Assembly (NCBI GenBank): GCA_028023455.1
Contig: JAQFVV010000072.1
Location: 5,565,794 to 5,629,793, forward strand
DNA from: Epiperipatus broadwayi
Lineage: Eukaryota; Onychophora; Udeonychophora; Euonychophora; Peripatidae
Direction of reading: 5' to 3'
DNA length: 64,000 nucleotides
This document shows, in pieces, positions 36,410-47,309 of this stretch. Below the pieces are notes generated by a model that saw only the letters and a list, made by a program, of their open reading frames with translations, was not told where the DNA came from and ran no database searches. Made by a program: the position numbers and the translations under genes. Numbering within the stretch: position 1 is the stretch's first letter; each line of letters opens with the position of its first letter.

Positions 36410-36672
36410 GATAAATTATAACTTTTTTGGGATATACCGTGTCTTATTTTCCATTGAGCACCGATATTTTGACGGAATAGCAACCGCCATTTTCAAGGCT
36501 AACTTTTCAAAAGTTAATCTTGAAAATGGCAGTTGCTATTCCGTCGAAATATCGGTGCTCAATGGAAAATAAGACACGGTATAACCTTGAAAATGGCGGT
36601 TGCTATTCCGTCGAAATATCGGTGCTCAATGGAAAATAAGACACGGTATATCCCAAAACGTTATAATTTATC
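36410..36672. mobile_element. Foldback made of Penelope-terminus-like units
   Basis: One unit of about 66 bp occurs three times: inverted at 36424-36498, then twice in direct tandem (36519-36583 and 36585-36655). Outer flanks GATAAATTATAAC and GTTATAATTTATC complete an inverted repeat. The unit contains GGCGG, an 8-base loop, CCGTC, then GAAA, an arrangement like stem II plus GAAA of a hammerhead and like the Penelope terminus at 26440-26470, but the CTGATGA box is TGAAAAT. The open frame across it is a by-product of the repeats. Confidence 0.6.
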
Positions 36673-36714
36673 TACATCATATAACCGTGAAAACATTAAG
36701 TATAACATATATAT

Positions 36715-36848
36715 ATAGGCAAATCTTAAGCATTTAGAAACGAGACATGGATATCTTAATTAATCCCTTTTAAGTCCATTATATAGGCAAATCTTAAGCA
36801 TTTAGAAATGAGAGCATGGATATCTTAATTAATCCCTTTTAAGTTCAT
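36715..36848 (+). repeat. Tandem duplication of about 67 bp
   Basis: ATAGGCAAATCTTAAGCATT through ATCCCTTTTAAGTCCATT occurs twice in succession, directly beside the foldback at 36410-36672. Confidence 0.85.
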
Positions 36849-39624
36849 TCACTATATCTTAATAAATAACATTTGTGAAATTTTTACAATGTTTATAAAG
36901 AGAGAATATTCCTCAAGTGTTAAAAATCTATATAGTGCATGTTTGGAGGGGTAATTCCCTAATAACTGTTACAAATTAAACATGGCACTAGATAATAACT
37001 TGTTATAGTAGTATTTTGTAAACTGATGCAGTCAGTTTATTTATGATTGTGCATTAGATTTGTCAAGGAAACTTCTATTGAAAAGAATATCTCTCTTGAC
37101 TTCTTGAATACTCAGTTTGTTCTGAATAGAAGAAACATTACTGTTATTACAGTGCCTGTTTTGTGAATAAAGATAATCTATAGATCTTCCTTAATTAATC
37201 TGAAATACAAATTGTATTATATCAATCAAGTTTTTCATCTGTAACATCTGCCAATTATGTAATGATTTATAGATAACTAGAGCTATTCATGTAATTAAAA
37301 TTTTATCTAGGAGTTATGACATAGATATGTAGATACTGGATTACTTAATGTGACTGTGTTTCAAAATGTCTGCAATCATTAAGATAATTTTTAATAATTG
37401 AATGTTCTCAAATTACTTCTATTTTTTTCTCAAAATAAGATTCCTGATGTTGATACATCTTTGATTCTCCTGTTAACAATTTTCACCAGTAGAACAAAAG
37501 CAGCTTCCTATTCTTTTGTCATCTGCAAGTTTCCTTGACCAATCAATGGTTGGCACTTTTAAATTCTCATTATTAGACAGCTATCAATGAAAACATTGCA
37601 AACCAAAGCTTGAAGAAATGCATCTCCAGGCGCCATAATGAATTTTTTTTAAAAAAAACTGACATGAGACACAATTTTCACAATAACTCCAGTTTTAATA
37701 ATGTTAGAGCAAAAACCTTTACATTGATATAAATTAGAAAAACTAAGGAAAACAATAAGACTAAGACAAATAGTGATTATTATTTAAAAAATAAAGAAAA
37801 AAAGAAATTTCAACATCCAACATAATTATTACTTTATTGTTTGTTCATAATTTCTAATTTATCATTAACTAAGTTTAAATTACATCCTCAGTGATAATTT
37901 CTTTGTATTCATCACAAAATTATCTTTCGAACCATATATAATACTTCTTACCTGAGATAATCTATAGCTTCAGAATCTCCAAAAGTATCCACATAAAAAT
38001 TCTCCATTTTTATCTTGTACCCCAAAAATTGACAAATCTCAAAAGCATCTATAAGAAAAAGATTCATCTTAATAAAAGATACAAAACCAATCATTTCCAG
38101 AAGATAGATATGTATTTGTCATCATAGCAATTAGCTTCTTGTCTATGTAAAACTAGAAATTGTAGGTTACTGTCTGTATCACTGATAAAATAAGTTTATC
38201 TCATTTTATATTTTTTTTGTAATAAGTTTATCTCATTTTATATTTTTTTTGTATACATCAGCGATGTTTATATTCTTTATGCACACCAGTGATGCTATCT
38301 TGTTATATTTGGTGTCCCACAGAATTTATTTGCATATATCTCAGTTTCTACCTTTAAACTTGAAAAGAATGTGATGTAAGATGTGGCAAAACTACTGACT
38401 CCACAGCATGAGTATCAAGGTATAGGCAAGAATCAGAATTTGATTCTTTGCCTGGATACAATTACATGTGGTATATATAACCATTGTAGATTCCACTACA
38501 CATGCCATTTGAAATCTCTCTTTATTGGTTTTGTGTTTATATTTTCACATGGTACTATGCCCAATAAATTTTGTGATTGCTTTATCAACTGCAACCTTTC
38601 TGTATATTTAATAATCAGTCTTAAAATTTACATTACACTGCTCTATATATGTGAATCATTACTTGTTATACAAACACAAATATGAAAGTGCAACTACAAA
38701 TATAAACACATTAATAAATTATTATTTTTAGAATCATTATGTTTATATAAAATAAGGTTGCCTCAAACTTGGATCAGAGATCCAAAATTACATTGTACAT
38801 AAACCACTTTTGTTATATTTGAATACAAATTTATATACTGTATAATATAGAGCATAATGGATTTAATGTTATATAATTTATATACTACACACACACACCA
38901 ATACAAATGCAAACAAATTAATATACCATTTATCAAATAATTTTTAAAAATTTAAAATATTCAAGTAATTAAAAAATTAAAATTAATAACTTATGATATT
39001 CTGTGATTACATTTATATTGTGTTGAAGGCCTTTATATCCAAATTATGGGCATATTTTTAATCCATTATATTAGAGTTACAAAGCCGATAAAGATTTTCT
39101 GTCTTTATCATCCTGTGTAAACTAGTAAATTGATCAGAAAATGAAAAAAAAATCATCTACTGTTAAAAATATTTATAAAAAAAATTAAATTTTATCCAAT
39201 CTCAATGTAAGATACATCATTTTAAATATGGAATCAAGCAGCAACGAATGCTGAGATTGCTGTTGATGCCATACTTATAGTTTTCATGCAATTAAAAAAA
39301 TAAAACAAATTTTAACCAATCAGTTGAAATGAATGGATCACGCACTACAAAGACTCAAGCTGATTTAGTAACTCCATTTTTACTTTTCAAATTAAATTTT
39401 TGAAATTTAAAGTGCTCTAAAGTTTTGAACCTAAGCCAATATATTTTAGGGTGTTTTGAAAGATTTTAGCTTAAACAGATATAGTGGTATAATATTTCTA
39501 TATGTAGAACAATTTCTCATCTAGAATTCAAATCTGGAAATAATATACTTATCAGAAATATTATTATTCTTATCTTTTCCTTTTCACTTTCTTTGCATCT
39601 TTCTTCATATAATCATAGATATCA
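36849..39624. other. AT-rich non-coding region
   Basis: No gene recognised. A 34-bp tandem duplication (AATAAGTTTATCTCATTTTA plus a T run) lies at about 38185-38252. The frame of 100 codons at 38383-38685 shows no family features. Confidence 0.45.
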
Positions 39625-39856
39625 AACTTTTCTATATACTCTCCTTATATACACTTCAATGCAATTTTTTATTATAATTCCTCCTTTATTTTCCTTATAG
39701 TTTTTGACTGGCCTGCAGTTATATGATTATATGTTTAAATGTTGTAGCTCTGATTAAGACTGCAGTACTGTCAAAACTGTAAGGAAAATAAAGGAATTAT
39801 ATTAAAAATGCATTTGAAGTGTATATGAGAAAAGTATATAGAAAAGCTTGATATAT
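39625..39856. repeat. Inverted repeat, arms of about 90 bp
   Basis: The left arm holds CTTTTCTATATACT, TATATACACTTCAATGCA and CCTTTATTTTCCTTA. The right arm holds their complements (TAAGGAAAATAAAGG, TGCATTTGAAGTGTATATG, AGTATATAGAAAAG). Spacer about 55 bp. Likely a MITE or foldback relic. Confidence 0.75.
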
Positions 39857-40083
39857 ATGAAATAATATACATATACATCTAATTTTTTTATAATATTCAA
39901 AATACATTTTAAGAAAAAAAAGTCCAATGTTTTGAACCCAACCCAAATCATTGGGGTTATATAAATCTGATACAAGGTCAGTTCTATGTATTTTAGAGAC
40001 CTAAGTTTTATATTAAATTGAGGTTCCTTCTATCTTTGGCTAGAAAGATGTAAGGACATTAGTTCCAGTTTTGGATCCTAAAT

Positions 40084-40122
40084 TTTCATTGATGAAAGCA
40101 TAATTCAGAAATCGGTCTAGGA
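40084..40122 (+). ncRNA. Diverged hammerhead-like motif
   Basis: TTGATGA (40089-40095), GAAA (40108-40111), TCGGTC with a would-be cut after 40117. The upstream TTTTGGATCCTAAA recalls the family 2 flank. Core C is lost and stem I is poor, so it is only a relic. Confidence 0.3.
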
Positions 40123-40483
40123 ATGTAAATATCAATAGATTGTATTTATTGTCTTTACCAATTACTCAAGATTACAGGGAATGGTTGTAGAACATGGTGA
40201 GAAGGTCTGTTCTTAGAAGCCTATGAAAAGATTGAGAAAGTCATGTTCTAATGTTATTCGTATAATCATATAAATGACAGTGTTCTGAGATCAATCTAAA
40301 AAAAAAACATTTTAAAATTTCACCACAACTATTCCCACTAGATAGTATTTGGAAATGTCACTGACTCCAGATTATTTCATCCATATTCAATGTCAATTTA
40401 TTTTTTACCATATCACTGTTAGTTTTGATTTCTATTTTTCTTTCAATATTCTCTTTTATTTTCCAATTTGTAATCAAGTTTTT

Positions 40484-40668
40484 TCAAAGCTCTTGGTGGA
40501 TTTGATATTGTCATACCCATGTAGAAATTATGTCAATCTAACTCCTCAACTCAGCCTATCCTTCTTCTATTAATATATGGATATGTAATGGTTCAATAAT
40601 ATAAGGGGTTAGATTGATTTAAGGTCTACATGGGTATGACTACAATATCAAATCCACGAAGGTCTTTG
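40484..40668. repeat. Inverted repeat, arms of about 64 bp
   Basis: The left arm contains GGTGGATTTGATATTGTCAT and GTCAATCTAACTCC; the right arm contains GGGGTTAGATTGAT and ATATCAAATCCACGAAGG. Spacer about 55 bp. Confidence 0.75.
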
Positions 40669-40759
40669 AGCATTTTATCATTTGTTTTTCAATGAAATGA
40701 ACAGATTAATAGTTGGAAGGATGAAAAGATTGAACCTGCCCATTTGAAGTTTAAGAAAT

Positions 40760-41150
40760 TGTTGTCTTAATATAAACCAAGCACTGATTATATATATGTG
40801 TGAGAGATTATGATTTGACCCAATTGATGATTGCTGGTTATGCATGAAATATATATATATAATGTCCGTTAATTAAAACAAAATTGTAAATATAATAAAA
40901 ATAATAAATTTAATGGTAATAAACTATTATAAACAATCCTTAAATCTGCAGAATTACTTTTGCGGATTTAAGGATTGTTTATAATAGTTTATTACCGTTA
41001 TATATATATATATATATTGGGGATCATCTACCTTTTTTGCATGTATGTGATCATATGTATCCATTGTCTGAAATGAAGTGGAGAACAAATATAGACTGAA
41101 AAATCCTAAGTTCAAATTCCTCTATTTACACCTATGAAGATGTATTAGTA
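40760..41150 (+). repeat. HHR family 1a copy interrupted by a foldback insertion
   Basis: The ribozyme start (CAATTGATGATTGCTGG, GAAA) is at 40821-40849 and its continuation (ATTGGGGATCATCTAC) resumes at about 41015. A B-box-like GTTCAAATTCC lies near 41110. The core is already mutated (TTGATGA). Confidence 0.55.
40861..41014. mobile_element. Foldback inserted into an HHR repeat
   Basis: Arms 40911-40950 and 40961-41000 are 40 bases each with about two mismatches (left begins TAATGGTAATAAACTATTAT; right ends AATAGTTTATTACCGTTA) around a 10-base loop. The insertion sits in the stem III/cleavage region of the family 1 ribozyme, which dates it after the HHR repeat. Confidence 0.7.
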
Positions 41151-41170
41151 AAAAATATGTTTGATTGATT

Positions 41171-41218
41171 TATCCTGATGAAGACAACAAATATAATGGG
41201 CTAAAAAGTTTTTGTGTT
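41171..41218 (+). ncRNA. Degenerate CTGATGA motif, Penelope-terminus style
   Basis: CTGATGA (41175-41181), AGACAAC, then TGGGCT followed by AAAA instead of GAAA. The arrangement resembles Penelope-type termini. Weak evidence. Confidence 0.2.
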
Positions 41219-43069
41219 AAAATAGAAAAAATATTTTAATATATTTATATAAAAAATAGAAGAGCTTATAGTGCAGAAGTAATACATTTTCCTGCCCTGG
41301 CTATGACTTGGAGTTTGAATTTGGGTTAGAATTTATTTCTTTGGTTAGCTAGCCAAAAGCTTATGCAATTAATCAACAGGTATGCCACTATTCTTTCCAA
41401 GAGGTAAAACAAGAATAGAAATTATTCAAAGTTTATGACTCAGCAGCTCCCAAATGATGAGTATTGCTTTTTTCTTTCACAGTTCTTCTGTGGTGATGGA
41501 TGACTGTTGGAAAAGTATTTGTCCTGAAGTAGCATCTTTATTAAAAAGTTATTGGACTTTACCTGCATAATAAATGGGATAGATATGTAAAGAAAATACT
41601 ACATTATGGGCTTAGCAAATAGAAGTCATCATTTTGACATGACTGCAATATCCAACTTATTGTTGAGAAAAACAATCCTGCACTTGAGCAGAAAATGTCA
41701 TGTGTGTGTATTATTTTTAAATTTAAAACTATTCACTGAATCAGAATTATGGTTAACTATGACATCAAAGTATCACTTATTAACATATATTCAAACATTT
41801 GCATTGAATGCATTAACCCGTTTTATAAACTTTACTTCAGTGCTAAGCGTCAATAATTACTGCCTATTGATTATTAATATCCGCCAATAGAGGACTCTGA
41901 AGTAAATCGAGAGTGGATTATTGCTCTTAACCCACATACTATTATTAAAACTATTTTTAAAAAAGTAATACAATCAAAATATATAAATAACAAAAAATTG
42001 TTTTTCTGATGATTTTTAAAAAATAATTTTCTTTTTTTTAATTTAACCGGTATTTTTCTTATGTTTTTACAAATTGAGTTTGACAATTTTGTAATTGTAT
42101 TTATACAATAAAAAAGGAAACGAGAGTGTGTGTTTGGGCGTGTGTGTGTGGGAGGTTTATTTACTTATTTCCTAGCTGTAACTCATCAAAAATAAATAAA
42201 CAGTAGAAACAAGAAAAATGAAGACTGTATTTCAATAGTGATATAATTAAACATATACCCACGCACACCCAATAGTCAATGCAAATTCAACAATTCTGTA
42301 AAATTTTAACCAACTGAAAAATTTCCAGGCAAATTTATCATTTTTTCATTTGATACTTTTATTTACAGAGTAAAATCAGTCTTTAATGGAATAGTGTAGG
42401 AAATTTTAATGTGAAATAATTATAAAAAAAAAAGATGAGTGAAATCGAATATAATCTTTATCTCTTATTTTAAAGATGCAAAAGTTTTCTGCATCCAAGA
42501 TTTGCATTATTATTTTAAATAAATAGTAAAAAAAAAAAAAGAAAACAATATAAATAATCAGTTATGTAATCTATACAATATATAAAAAATAAATAAACCA
42601 ATTTTATAACTTTTTTTATCTTGTTTTATTTTTATGAATCATTTTTCATTTCATTATATATACTCATTTCCCCTATGTTTTGACCATATTGTGTGGCTGT
42701 TTTCAAGGATTATCTTTTATTCAGCTCCATCTTGAATGAAAGTATTTAAGCCATTTTTATGAACTCACTACATAAGTTATAAAATCTAATATACTAAGCA
42801 AATTCTGAATTGTGAACTATAACAATATGAAATGCACCGCATTGTTTTCAGAGAGTCTCCTGTGCCAAGCCTCAAATATCATCACCCCAAACCACAGTAG
42901 GCTTGAATCTTATTTTAATCATATTTTACTTGCATTTTAAATCTTAGTTAAATAATAAGCTAATAGGAAGTGCTGAAGCACTCACATACGTAAAATAAAT
43001 AATTATACAGGGTGACCGACACTGTGTGTGCAGTTGTATATATCAATAACTAAAGGTGTTAACCAATAA
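41219..43069. other. AT-rich non-coding region
   Basis: No gene recognised. The segment 41264-41330 has tRNA-like spacing (GCTTATAGTGCAGAAG, then GAGTTTGAATTTGGG) and may be a decayed SINE. Confidence 0.4.
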
Positions 43070-43215
43070 ACCCACATGATCACCATTTTTTATGCTTGCG
43101 TTATTAAAACAGTCAAAACTCTCTATACGTATTGCACAAACATTCTGGCATCCATTGATTACTCTGGCTTGCACTGAGTGGCAATACGTATAGAGAGTTT
43201 TGCCTGTTTCAATAA
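43070..43215. repeat. Mini hairpin derived from HHR family 2 ends
   Basis: Arms 43101-43135 and 43181-43215 (ACTCTCTATACGTATTGC and its complement) enclose about 45 bp that include CATCCATTGATTACTCTGG. The left flank keeps CACATGATCACCATT. It equals the outer ends of the large arrays with everything between deleted, including the ribozymes. Confidence 0.75.
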
Positions 43216-43684
43216 GTAAAGATGTATTAAAATTATAATTATGCATTTAGTAATAGTTGAGGGCAGATGTTTTTATATAATACTTTTATCAATGAAATCA
43301 AAATAATAAATGCTGATTAAATAATTTCTTAACGGGAGCTGGATGATATCTTTATGGAATTCTTGAATCATGTGTTGTCGTTAACAGTGATAGTTAGGTT
43401 GAAATCTAAAAATAGAAAATATATTTTTAAATTTACTACATTATTAAAATTTAGAACTGTACATAGACTTTAGGGTCATCCTATATGATAAACTAAAAAA
43501 AGATTGTACATAAGAGTATTTAAATCTTACTTGTATAATTTTTTTTATTATACGTATTTCTTTTGTAGAATGTTAAATATCACTGATATTTATAATCGCA
43601 ATATTACTTTAAAACTTCAATATAATGCAAATGCTAAAGTAGGGTAATGTGGTTTTAAACAATGGAAGATTGGCAATTCATCAC
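43216..43684. other. AT-rich non-coding stretch
   Basis: Nothing supportable was seen. Confidence 0.4.
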
Positions 43685-43880
43685 ATGATCACCATTTCTT
43701 ATGCTAGCTCATAACTGTTATTAAAATAGGCAAAAGTCTCCATACAGTAGTGCCACTCAGTGCAAGCCAGAGTAATCAATGGATACGAGAAGGCTTGTGC
43801 ATAAAATCCCTATCTAGTGCCTACTCATCCAATATCCCCAGACTAGTTTCTAGCTTGTGGCTTTCATCAGAAGAGTCTTA
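43685..43880 (-). repeat. HHR family 2 single copy with partial ribozyme (43836-43870)
   Basis: Minus-strand core: CTGATGA (43870-43864), stem II AAGC around CACAA with GCTA, GAAA (43850-43847), CTAGTC with a would-be cut after the complement of 43841, then TGGGG. The 5' strand of stem I is lost because the repeat ends at the core. AGC/GCT in stem II against GGC/GCC in other copies is a covarying pair. Confidence 0.6.
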
Positions 43881-43994
43881 ATTGAAAGACAATTTTTGTT
43901 ATATTTACAACAACTAGTATTATAAACAAAAGAGTTACATAGTCAAAATAAGAGTCATAGATCACATGATTCTATCTCTTAAGCTTGTAAGTTA

Positions 43995-44170
43995 TAAACA
44001 ATGAGGATCTAGTGTCTGAACCTACCCTGACACCTCTCTTATGAGTGCCAAAGCACGAAACCATGGTCAGGGGTTTGTGGAGGGGTTCCTGACAGAGATA
44101 TTTTAAGTGATGGCTCTGGCTAAGCATTTATCACAAAGCTTGTAGAGGAACTGGCAATCCTCATTGTTTA
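43995..44170 (+). mobile_element. HHR family 3 element with 14-bp terminal inverted repeats
   Basis: A less AT-rich unit of 176 bp bounded by TAAACAATGAGGAT (43995-44008) and ATCCTCATTGTTTA (44157-44170), a perfect inverted repeat. It holds one hammerhead (44033-44073). Its size matches the small end of HHR retroelement units described in animals (about 170-400 nt). It encodes no protein. Only one copy was found in the window. Confidence 0.6.
44033..44073 (+). ncRNA. Candidate hammerhead ribozyme, family 3
   Basis: Stem I CCTCT (44033-44037) pairs with AGGGG (44069-44073). The CTGATGA position reads CTTATGA (44038-44044), one base off. Stem II GTGC CAAA GCAC (44045-44056) is perfect. GAAA is 44057-44060; CCATGG with TC follows and the predicted cut is after 44068. 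CCATGG is self-complementary. All elements except one core G are in place, so the fold is convincing although this copy may be inactive. Confidence 0.7.
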
Positions 44171-44344
44171 AAAGAGTTACATGTTTGTCTATTTCCATCA
44201 TCTGATTTAATTGAATGTTTTTAGAAAATTGCGAACATTATTTATGTTTTTACAAATGCATGCTGAAATAGTAAAAAAACACAGATTAATGTAGAATACA
44301 ATGTTTTGATTGTATTATCCTTTCTACGCGAGACTTAGCCAGCG

Positions 44345-44445
44345 TAGCCAGAGAAAGTGTTAGCACAGGTATAGAACCAGTAATCTTTAGATTTATGAAT
44401 ACATAATTTAAGTGGGAGGCTAATCACTTAACTTTAATTAAATAG
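44345..44445 (-). mobile_element. tRNA-like SINE, family II, single copy
   Basis: Minus strand: GTTAAGTGATTAGCCTCC, then ATTCATAAATCTAAAG and GGTTCTATACC. The spacing and the ATCTAAAG segment match the units at 3962-4312. B-box similarity is fair, A-box weak. Confidence 0.4.
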
Positions 44446-46075
44446 GCATTATATTACATTTACAAAAACAAATATTAACAAAATAGTTATACAATGAACT
44501 ATTTATGTCATCCAGTTAGATTTTCAAATGTTTTAAAAAAACTCATATTTCAAGGTTTTACAAATACATTCAACTATTAGTAATAGTTTCCATTCCCTTA
44601 AACTCAATATTCATTAATCCAAAAGTTACTTGGTTCAATCCACTTGGGAAAGTGCAAAGAAAGTTTGAAGTTTTTTAAAATCATACTAGATGCTGTAAAT
44701 AGTCCATGATATAACTACAAGTAATATGCCATTAGCAAAGACTTTCAGTCAAACAGTTTAACAAAAATATTAAATGCAAGAAAGTGATTAATTGAAAATT
44801 GTAAGGAAAAAGAATAGAGACAAAGTTTTCCAATTATTCCTGGATTTATATTTCTTTATATATATTGCCATTCTTCGATCAATTATTATATCAGATGAAT
44901 GACCATAGATACTTTAATGACCCTTTAACTCACAAGACAAACATTTGCTTAATCAGTTCTGAAATTAAAATTATTGACTGAGGATTCACCCTTTAATTAA
45001 AAGCTCTCAATACTGAATCATTTTCAAATCATGCAAGCATGTACACAGTATGATTTCCCAATGAAAAGATGAATGGTTCTTGTTCCTGCCCACAACACCA
45101 TCTCTGAATCAACTTGTTTGTTTGGTAGCAACATCATTTAGCTATTCACCACAAAAGATTCTATCATGTCAGCATTCTGAGTTATGACATAAAATATAAC
45201 AGTGTGTTTCATATCATTAGGTATACTCTTCAATACTTATGAAATTTTGCAACACTTGAAAACATATTGTAAATCATGATTTCAAAAACAGATACAGTTT
45301 GTATCATTTCAAATGTTTTATTCACAGTATTTCCCCAATTTAAAACAAAATTTAAACTAGTTGTTTCATCACAGTTTAAAGTATGAAACATTAGATCTCA
45401 TTTCATATCACAATGTGTGACCCGATCATAGTAGCATTTTAAAATTTTTGTGGTAAACAGCTGAATTATGTCACTACATAATTCATGCATTGATTAAGAA
45501 ATTGTGATGTTAGTAGGTTGGAAGTAGAACTAGACATCTTTTCACTGGGTAACAAGTTATATGTGAGGTAACATGAACAACTTTATACCTCTTTCATTTT
45601 GACAAGGTGTAGCCAAGATTCACTCACATAACTTTCCCATAGTCATCTGACATAGCAATCATGGTGGGAATGCTTGCAGTCAAAATAACCCCTCCCCCAT
45701 TCCCCCATTTAAATTAAAGATCATAACTGCATTCAGAAAATAATTTCAAATACAGAAAATTTTATTATTGTTGTTGTTATTTATATGTGATTTGTTAGAC
45801 AACAATTCTATATCTTATTGCTATTCTTAATTAAACGGTGATCAACTGACAGATGCACTGTTTAATCATATTACTAACTCTATGATGTTATACAAAGTAT
45901 GCAGGAAACATTCACACCAAAGCACAAAATAGAGACTTTGAAGAGATAAGAATGGTCATGTGTCAGCCAATTACTGTCTGATTAAGATTACTAATAAAAA
46001 CTGTGCTGATAAATAAAGTTGTAGATTACCTTATGGTTAGATAAATACTCATTAAAAATAATTGAATGATGCTGA
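44446..46075. other. AT-rich non-coding region
   Basis: No gene or repeat family recognised. Confidence 0.45.
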
Positions 46076-46175
46076 GGAGATCTATGATCCCCAATATTCA
46101 CATTTCATTCTGAACAAGCACTCATCAGTTGGCCAGACTCCACAATCTCTTACACATATCTTTATCATTGTTCAG

Positions 46176-46212
<37 letters not shown>

Positions 46213-46290
46213 CCAATTACTACAATCTAATTGATAAGTATCAAACTTATTGCCATCACAACTTTGACACAAATCACTTAATGAAAGTAT
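46076..46290 (-). repeat. HHR family 1b copy on the minus strand
   Basis: It matches the family through CACTTAATGAAAG, the ACAACTTTGACAC segment, and the ribozyme at 46091-46132. A TA microsatellite (46178-46212) has expanded inside the copy, in place of the TATATATACTGAACA segment. Confidence 0.65.
46091..46132 (-). ncRNA. Candidate hammerhead ribozyme, family 1b
   Basis: Minus strand: CCAA (46132-46129), CTGATGA (46128-46122), stem II GTGCTTGTTCAGAAT, GAAA (46106-46103), TGTGAATA, then TTGG. Core intact; stem II has mismatches. Confidence 0.6.
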
Positions 46291-46349
46291 ATTAGAGAAA
46301 GATAGAAATATTTTGAAAAGTGTATTAGAAAAACTGTAAAAAAATGCAG

Positions 46350-47125
46350 TTAGTTTACTTAAAGCTTTAAGGTATATGAGCACAAACTTTCACATGTTCC
46401 ACCACCCTCGACACTATCTCATAACACTGATACACTTGAACACATATGTGTCAAAAAGATAAATAATCACCATTACCATATCCACACATATATGATATAA
46501 GTGCTCAGATATATATTAAGATATCCAATCCTCATACTTTAATGGACAGGCTTCAATCTACTCCACACTCCAACTCTTCAACCATCCATCCAATTGAAAC
46601 TCTGATGATGGAATGCTCAAAGGCCACCCTGAGGTCAAGATTATTGTCACACTCATGTTTACCTAAGGTCAATCTGACCCCTCATGTACAGGACATAATC
46701 CATTTAATAGATATACAAGGGATGGGCAGACACCTCTACTAGGTAATAACTGAAACACACAGGCTTATTATATACCTGTGTTTATATATGTAATATATAA
46801 GGTATATGAGCACAGACTTTCAGACATCCCAATACCCTCCACACTATCTCATAATACTGATATAAAGATTGGCTATCTTAATATATATCTGAGCAGTTAT
46901 AGCATATATGTGTGGAGATGGTAATCTGGACCAACTGATGATTGCTGGTTTAGCATGAAATACGAATATTGGTGAATATTTAACTTTTCGACATATATGT
47001 TTTCAAGTGTATCAGTGTTATGAGATAGTGTGGAGAGTGGTGGGATGTGTGAAAGTCTGTGCTCATATACCCTATATATTGCATATATAAACATCGGTAT
47101 ATAATAAGCCTGGGTGTTTCAGTTA
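46350..47125. repeat. HHR family 1a copies in inverted arrangement
   Basis: Minus tails at 46365-46510 and about 46750-46862 face a plus copy at about 46880-47122. They share GGTATATGAGCAC, ACTATCTCATAA-type and CATATATGTGTGGA segments. In the first minus copy the ribozyme is cleanly missing: sequence before and after it is joined (TAATCACCATTACC). The plus copy has the ribozyme at 46931-46972, in the spacer between inverted arms. Confidence 0.65.
46931..46972 (+). ncRNA. Candidate hammerhead ribozyme, family 1a
   Basis: CCAA (46931-46934), CTGATGA (46935-46941), stem II TTGCTGGTTTAGCAT (four pairs after a T-T mismatch), GAAA (46957-46960), TACGAATA with the predicted cut after 46968, TTGG (46969-46972). 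Confidence 0.6.
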
Positions 47126-47309
47126 AAGCTTTAAGCTAGAAATAAAAAGAAAATGCATGAAAGAATATGAATACATAGAACATGATTCAGGAAAGAAATG
47201 TAAAAAAACAAGTTCAAATTTTCTTTAAAAATATATAATCATCAGATAATAATGATTATTCAAAATAATTTATAAAAACATACTTGAGTAAGAGTGATGT
47301 CATGAAAAT

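Noticed and set aside
36533-36718. 61-codon frame with an internally repeated peptide
   Set aside because: It is the translation of the tandem DNA unit in the foldback, not a gene.
41606-41890. 94-codon plus-strand frame
   Set aside because: Background composition, no motif and no neighbours; expected by chance in this much sequence.
45651-45720. C tracts as structured elements (also 27661, 33188, 48834, 61314)
   Set aside because: Simple homopolymer tracts, without the repeated runs needed for a G-quadruplex or i-motif.
46600-46640. CTGATGA at about 46602 and another at about 42006
   Set aside because: Neither is followed by a stem and a GAAA box.
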